The translations under genes and the position numbers were made by a program. From contig JBAYQC010000079.1 in the NCBI GenBank assembly GCA_041677365.1, positions 1 to 6,812 of the forward strand: DNA of 6,812 nucleotides, in the 5' to 3' direction. This document shows positions 5,711 through 6,812 of the stretch, piece after piece (the first letter of the stretch is position 1; each line of letters opens with the position of its first letter). Source of the DNA: UBA2289 sp041677365 (lineage in GTDB: Bacteria; Bacillota_I; Bacilli_A; Izemoplasmatales; Hujiaoplasmataceae). The notes beneath the pieces were generated by a model. The model worked only from the letters and a program-made list of their open reading frames with translations, searched no databases and was not told where the DNA came from.

Positions 5711-6812
5711 AGTTTAATATTTCAATTATTTTTTGGATAAAACTCGTTTCCCAGTTCAAATTGTCAACGTAAAAATCTTCCTCAGTTAGTGAGTCAATTT
5801 CGGTAGTTAAGTTTGAATCAAAACTTGAGCTGTACCAATAGGAATTATCAAAACTAACTTCTTCATAGTTTAAGCCTTTATAGACGTTAACATTTTCTAA
5901 TCCTTCCGTTTCAGATACTATTGTACCACTAGCAACGATATCAGTTATTTCACTATGCCAATCTTCACCGATTAAAAGACTTGCATTTATGTTTTTTGCA
6001 GAAATGTTCATTTCACTATTGCTGAAGTTATCATTTAAAATTCCATAACTATTATAACCGATTAATCCCCCAGAAACTACATCTAGGTTTTCAGAATCTA
6101 TAGTAAAAGTACTTTTTACAATGTTTTCGGTAATTACGAATTCTGCTTTGTTTCTATCAACGTGATATCCACTTCTAATTCCTTGATAGTTACTTCCAAT
6201 TACTCCGCCTAAATAGATTAATCCGCTACTATCATTACTGGTTGAAGCAACTAAATCAACTGAGTTATTAGTGACTTTATAGTTAAAATTACTACCAATT
6301 ATTCCGCCTATATAAGCTGATTGCAAGGATTTAACAATGATTTCGCCAGACACTTCAACATCACTGATTGTTTTTGGTAAGAATCCGGCAACATCATTGA
6401 TATCAGAGATTTGACAATCGCTTAATCCGGCCAAAAGTCCAAGATGCGAATTACCTTGCGAGTTGGTAATGTCGATCATAGCTTCAACATATATATTTTC
6501 TACTTCGCCAGAAACAACTCCCGCCAAAGCTCCTGCATATGTTAGAAAATCAGTCTCATAACTAATATCTACATTAGTCAAAGATAAGTCCTTGATATCA
6601 CCACTAACCTTAGCGAAAAGACCATTTAAACCGGTGTTTTTATCCGTGATTGTTAGATTTGATATTGTCTTATCATTTCCATCGAATATTCCTAAAAAAG
6701 GATTGGTAAAACTACCTATGGGTTCCCATTCAATATCAGTTAAATCTAAATCATTCATTAAAATGTATGATTTGTTCATCTCTAAATTCTTTAGTTCATC
6801 GATTGTTGTGAT
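5709..6812 (-). CDS. GLUG-repeat protein, probable surface-exposed beta-helix (3' part; N-terminus outside window)
   Basis: The open frame continues to the right edge (ITTIDELKNLE before the first ATG at 6779), so that ATG is internal and 367 residues are visible. Counting from that ATG, ILMNDLDLTDIEWEPIGSF (6-24) and PFLGIFDGNDKTISNLTI (27-44) are the usual opening of GLUG-type proteins. Six GLUG-like turns follow at 53-60, 83-91, 114-121, 158-165, 191-198 and 237-244 (for example GGIIGSN, GGVIGSN, GGLIGYN), with a degenerate seventh at 267-274. Spacing is about 30-46 residues. The fragment is rich in Ser, Asn, Ile and Asp, as in secreted right-handed beta-helices. It ends with DNSYWY and LNWETSF and has no LPxTG, hydrophobic anchor or surface-layer domain, so any anchor must be N-terminal. 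It is probably an extracellular adhesin-like protein; no partner or ligand can be inferred. TAG lies 8 bp before the Fic-like gene. Confidence 0.75.
   Translation of the reverse strand: MTTIDELKNLEMNKSYILMNDLDLTDIEWEPIGSFTNPFLGIFDGNDKTISNLTITDKNTGLNGLFAKVSGDIKDLSLTNVDISYETDFLTYAGALAGVVSGEVENIYVEAMIDITNSQGNSHLGLLAGLSDCQISDINDVAGFLPKTISDVEVSGEIIVKSLQSAYIGGIIGSNFNYKVTNNSVDLVASTSNDSSGLIYLGGVIGSNYQGIRSGYHVDRNKAEFVITENIVKSTFTIDSENLDVVSGGLIGYNSYGILNDNFSNSEMNISAKNINASLLIGEDWHSEITDIVASGTIVSETEGLENVNVYKGLNYEEVSFDNSYWYSSSFDSNLTTEIDSLTEEDFYVDNLNWETSFIQKIIEILN

Noticed and set aside
6777..6779. ATG at 6779 as the true start of the GLUG gene
   Set aside because: The frame stays open to the window edge with ITTIDELKNLE, which fits the usual lead-in of GLUG proteins, and no ribosome site precedes the ATG.

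Overview
This is a gene-dense, AT-rich window from a low-GC Gram-positive-type bacterium (Bacillota, or a Mycoplasmatota lineage that keeps the standard code). The evidence is the conserved order recJ-apt-rel, strong Shine-Dalgarno sites of the AGGAGGTGA type, a 170-residue Apt that resembles the Bacillus protein from end to end, and use of TGA as a stop (recJ) with TGG for tryptophan. That last point argues against Mycoplasma/Spiroplasma code 4. The genus cannot be fixed from the sequence.

All six genes lie on the minus strand and are packed as one apparent transcription unit, read from right to left. They are: the 3' part of a gene for a GLUG-repeat, probably surface-exposed beta-helix protein (5709-6812, running off the right edge); a 364-residue protein that looks like a Fic-fold protein with a destroyed active site and a C-terminal winged helix-turn-helix (4606-5700); nadC (3792-4613); recJ (1674-3770); apt (1175-1687); and the N-terminal catalytic half of a bifunctional (p)ppGpp synthetase/hydrolase, rel (1-1160, running off the left edge). 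Junctions are 8 bp, an overlap of 8 to 17 bp depending on the nadC start, 21 bp, a 14-bp overlap, and 14 bp. There is no gene-free stretch over 300 bases. I saw no RNA gene, mobile element, CRISPR array, riboswitch or convincing internal promoter or terminator.

The recJ-apt-rel core joins DNA repair, adenine salvage and the stringent response. Here it is preceded by nadC, which makes nicotinate mononucleotide from quinolinate and, like Apt, consumes PRPP. The degenerate Fic/wHTH gene is translationally coupled to nadC, so a regulatory role over this NAD/PRPP/(p)ppGpp cluster is a reasonable but unproven idea. It is the most interesting point in the window. The GLUG gene at the head of the cluster is functionally unrelated, and I see no terminator between it and the housekeeping genes.
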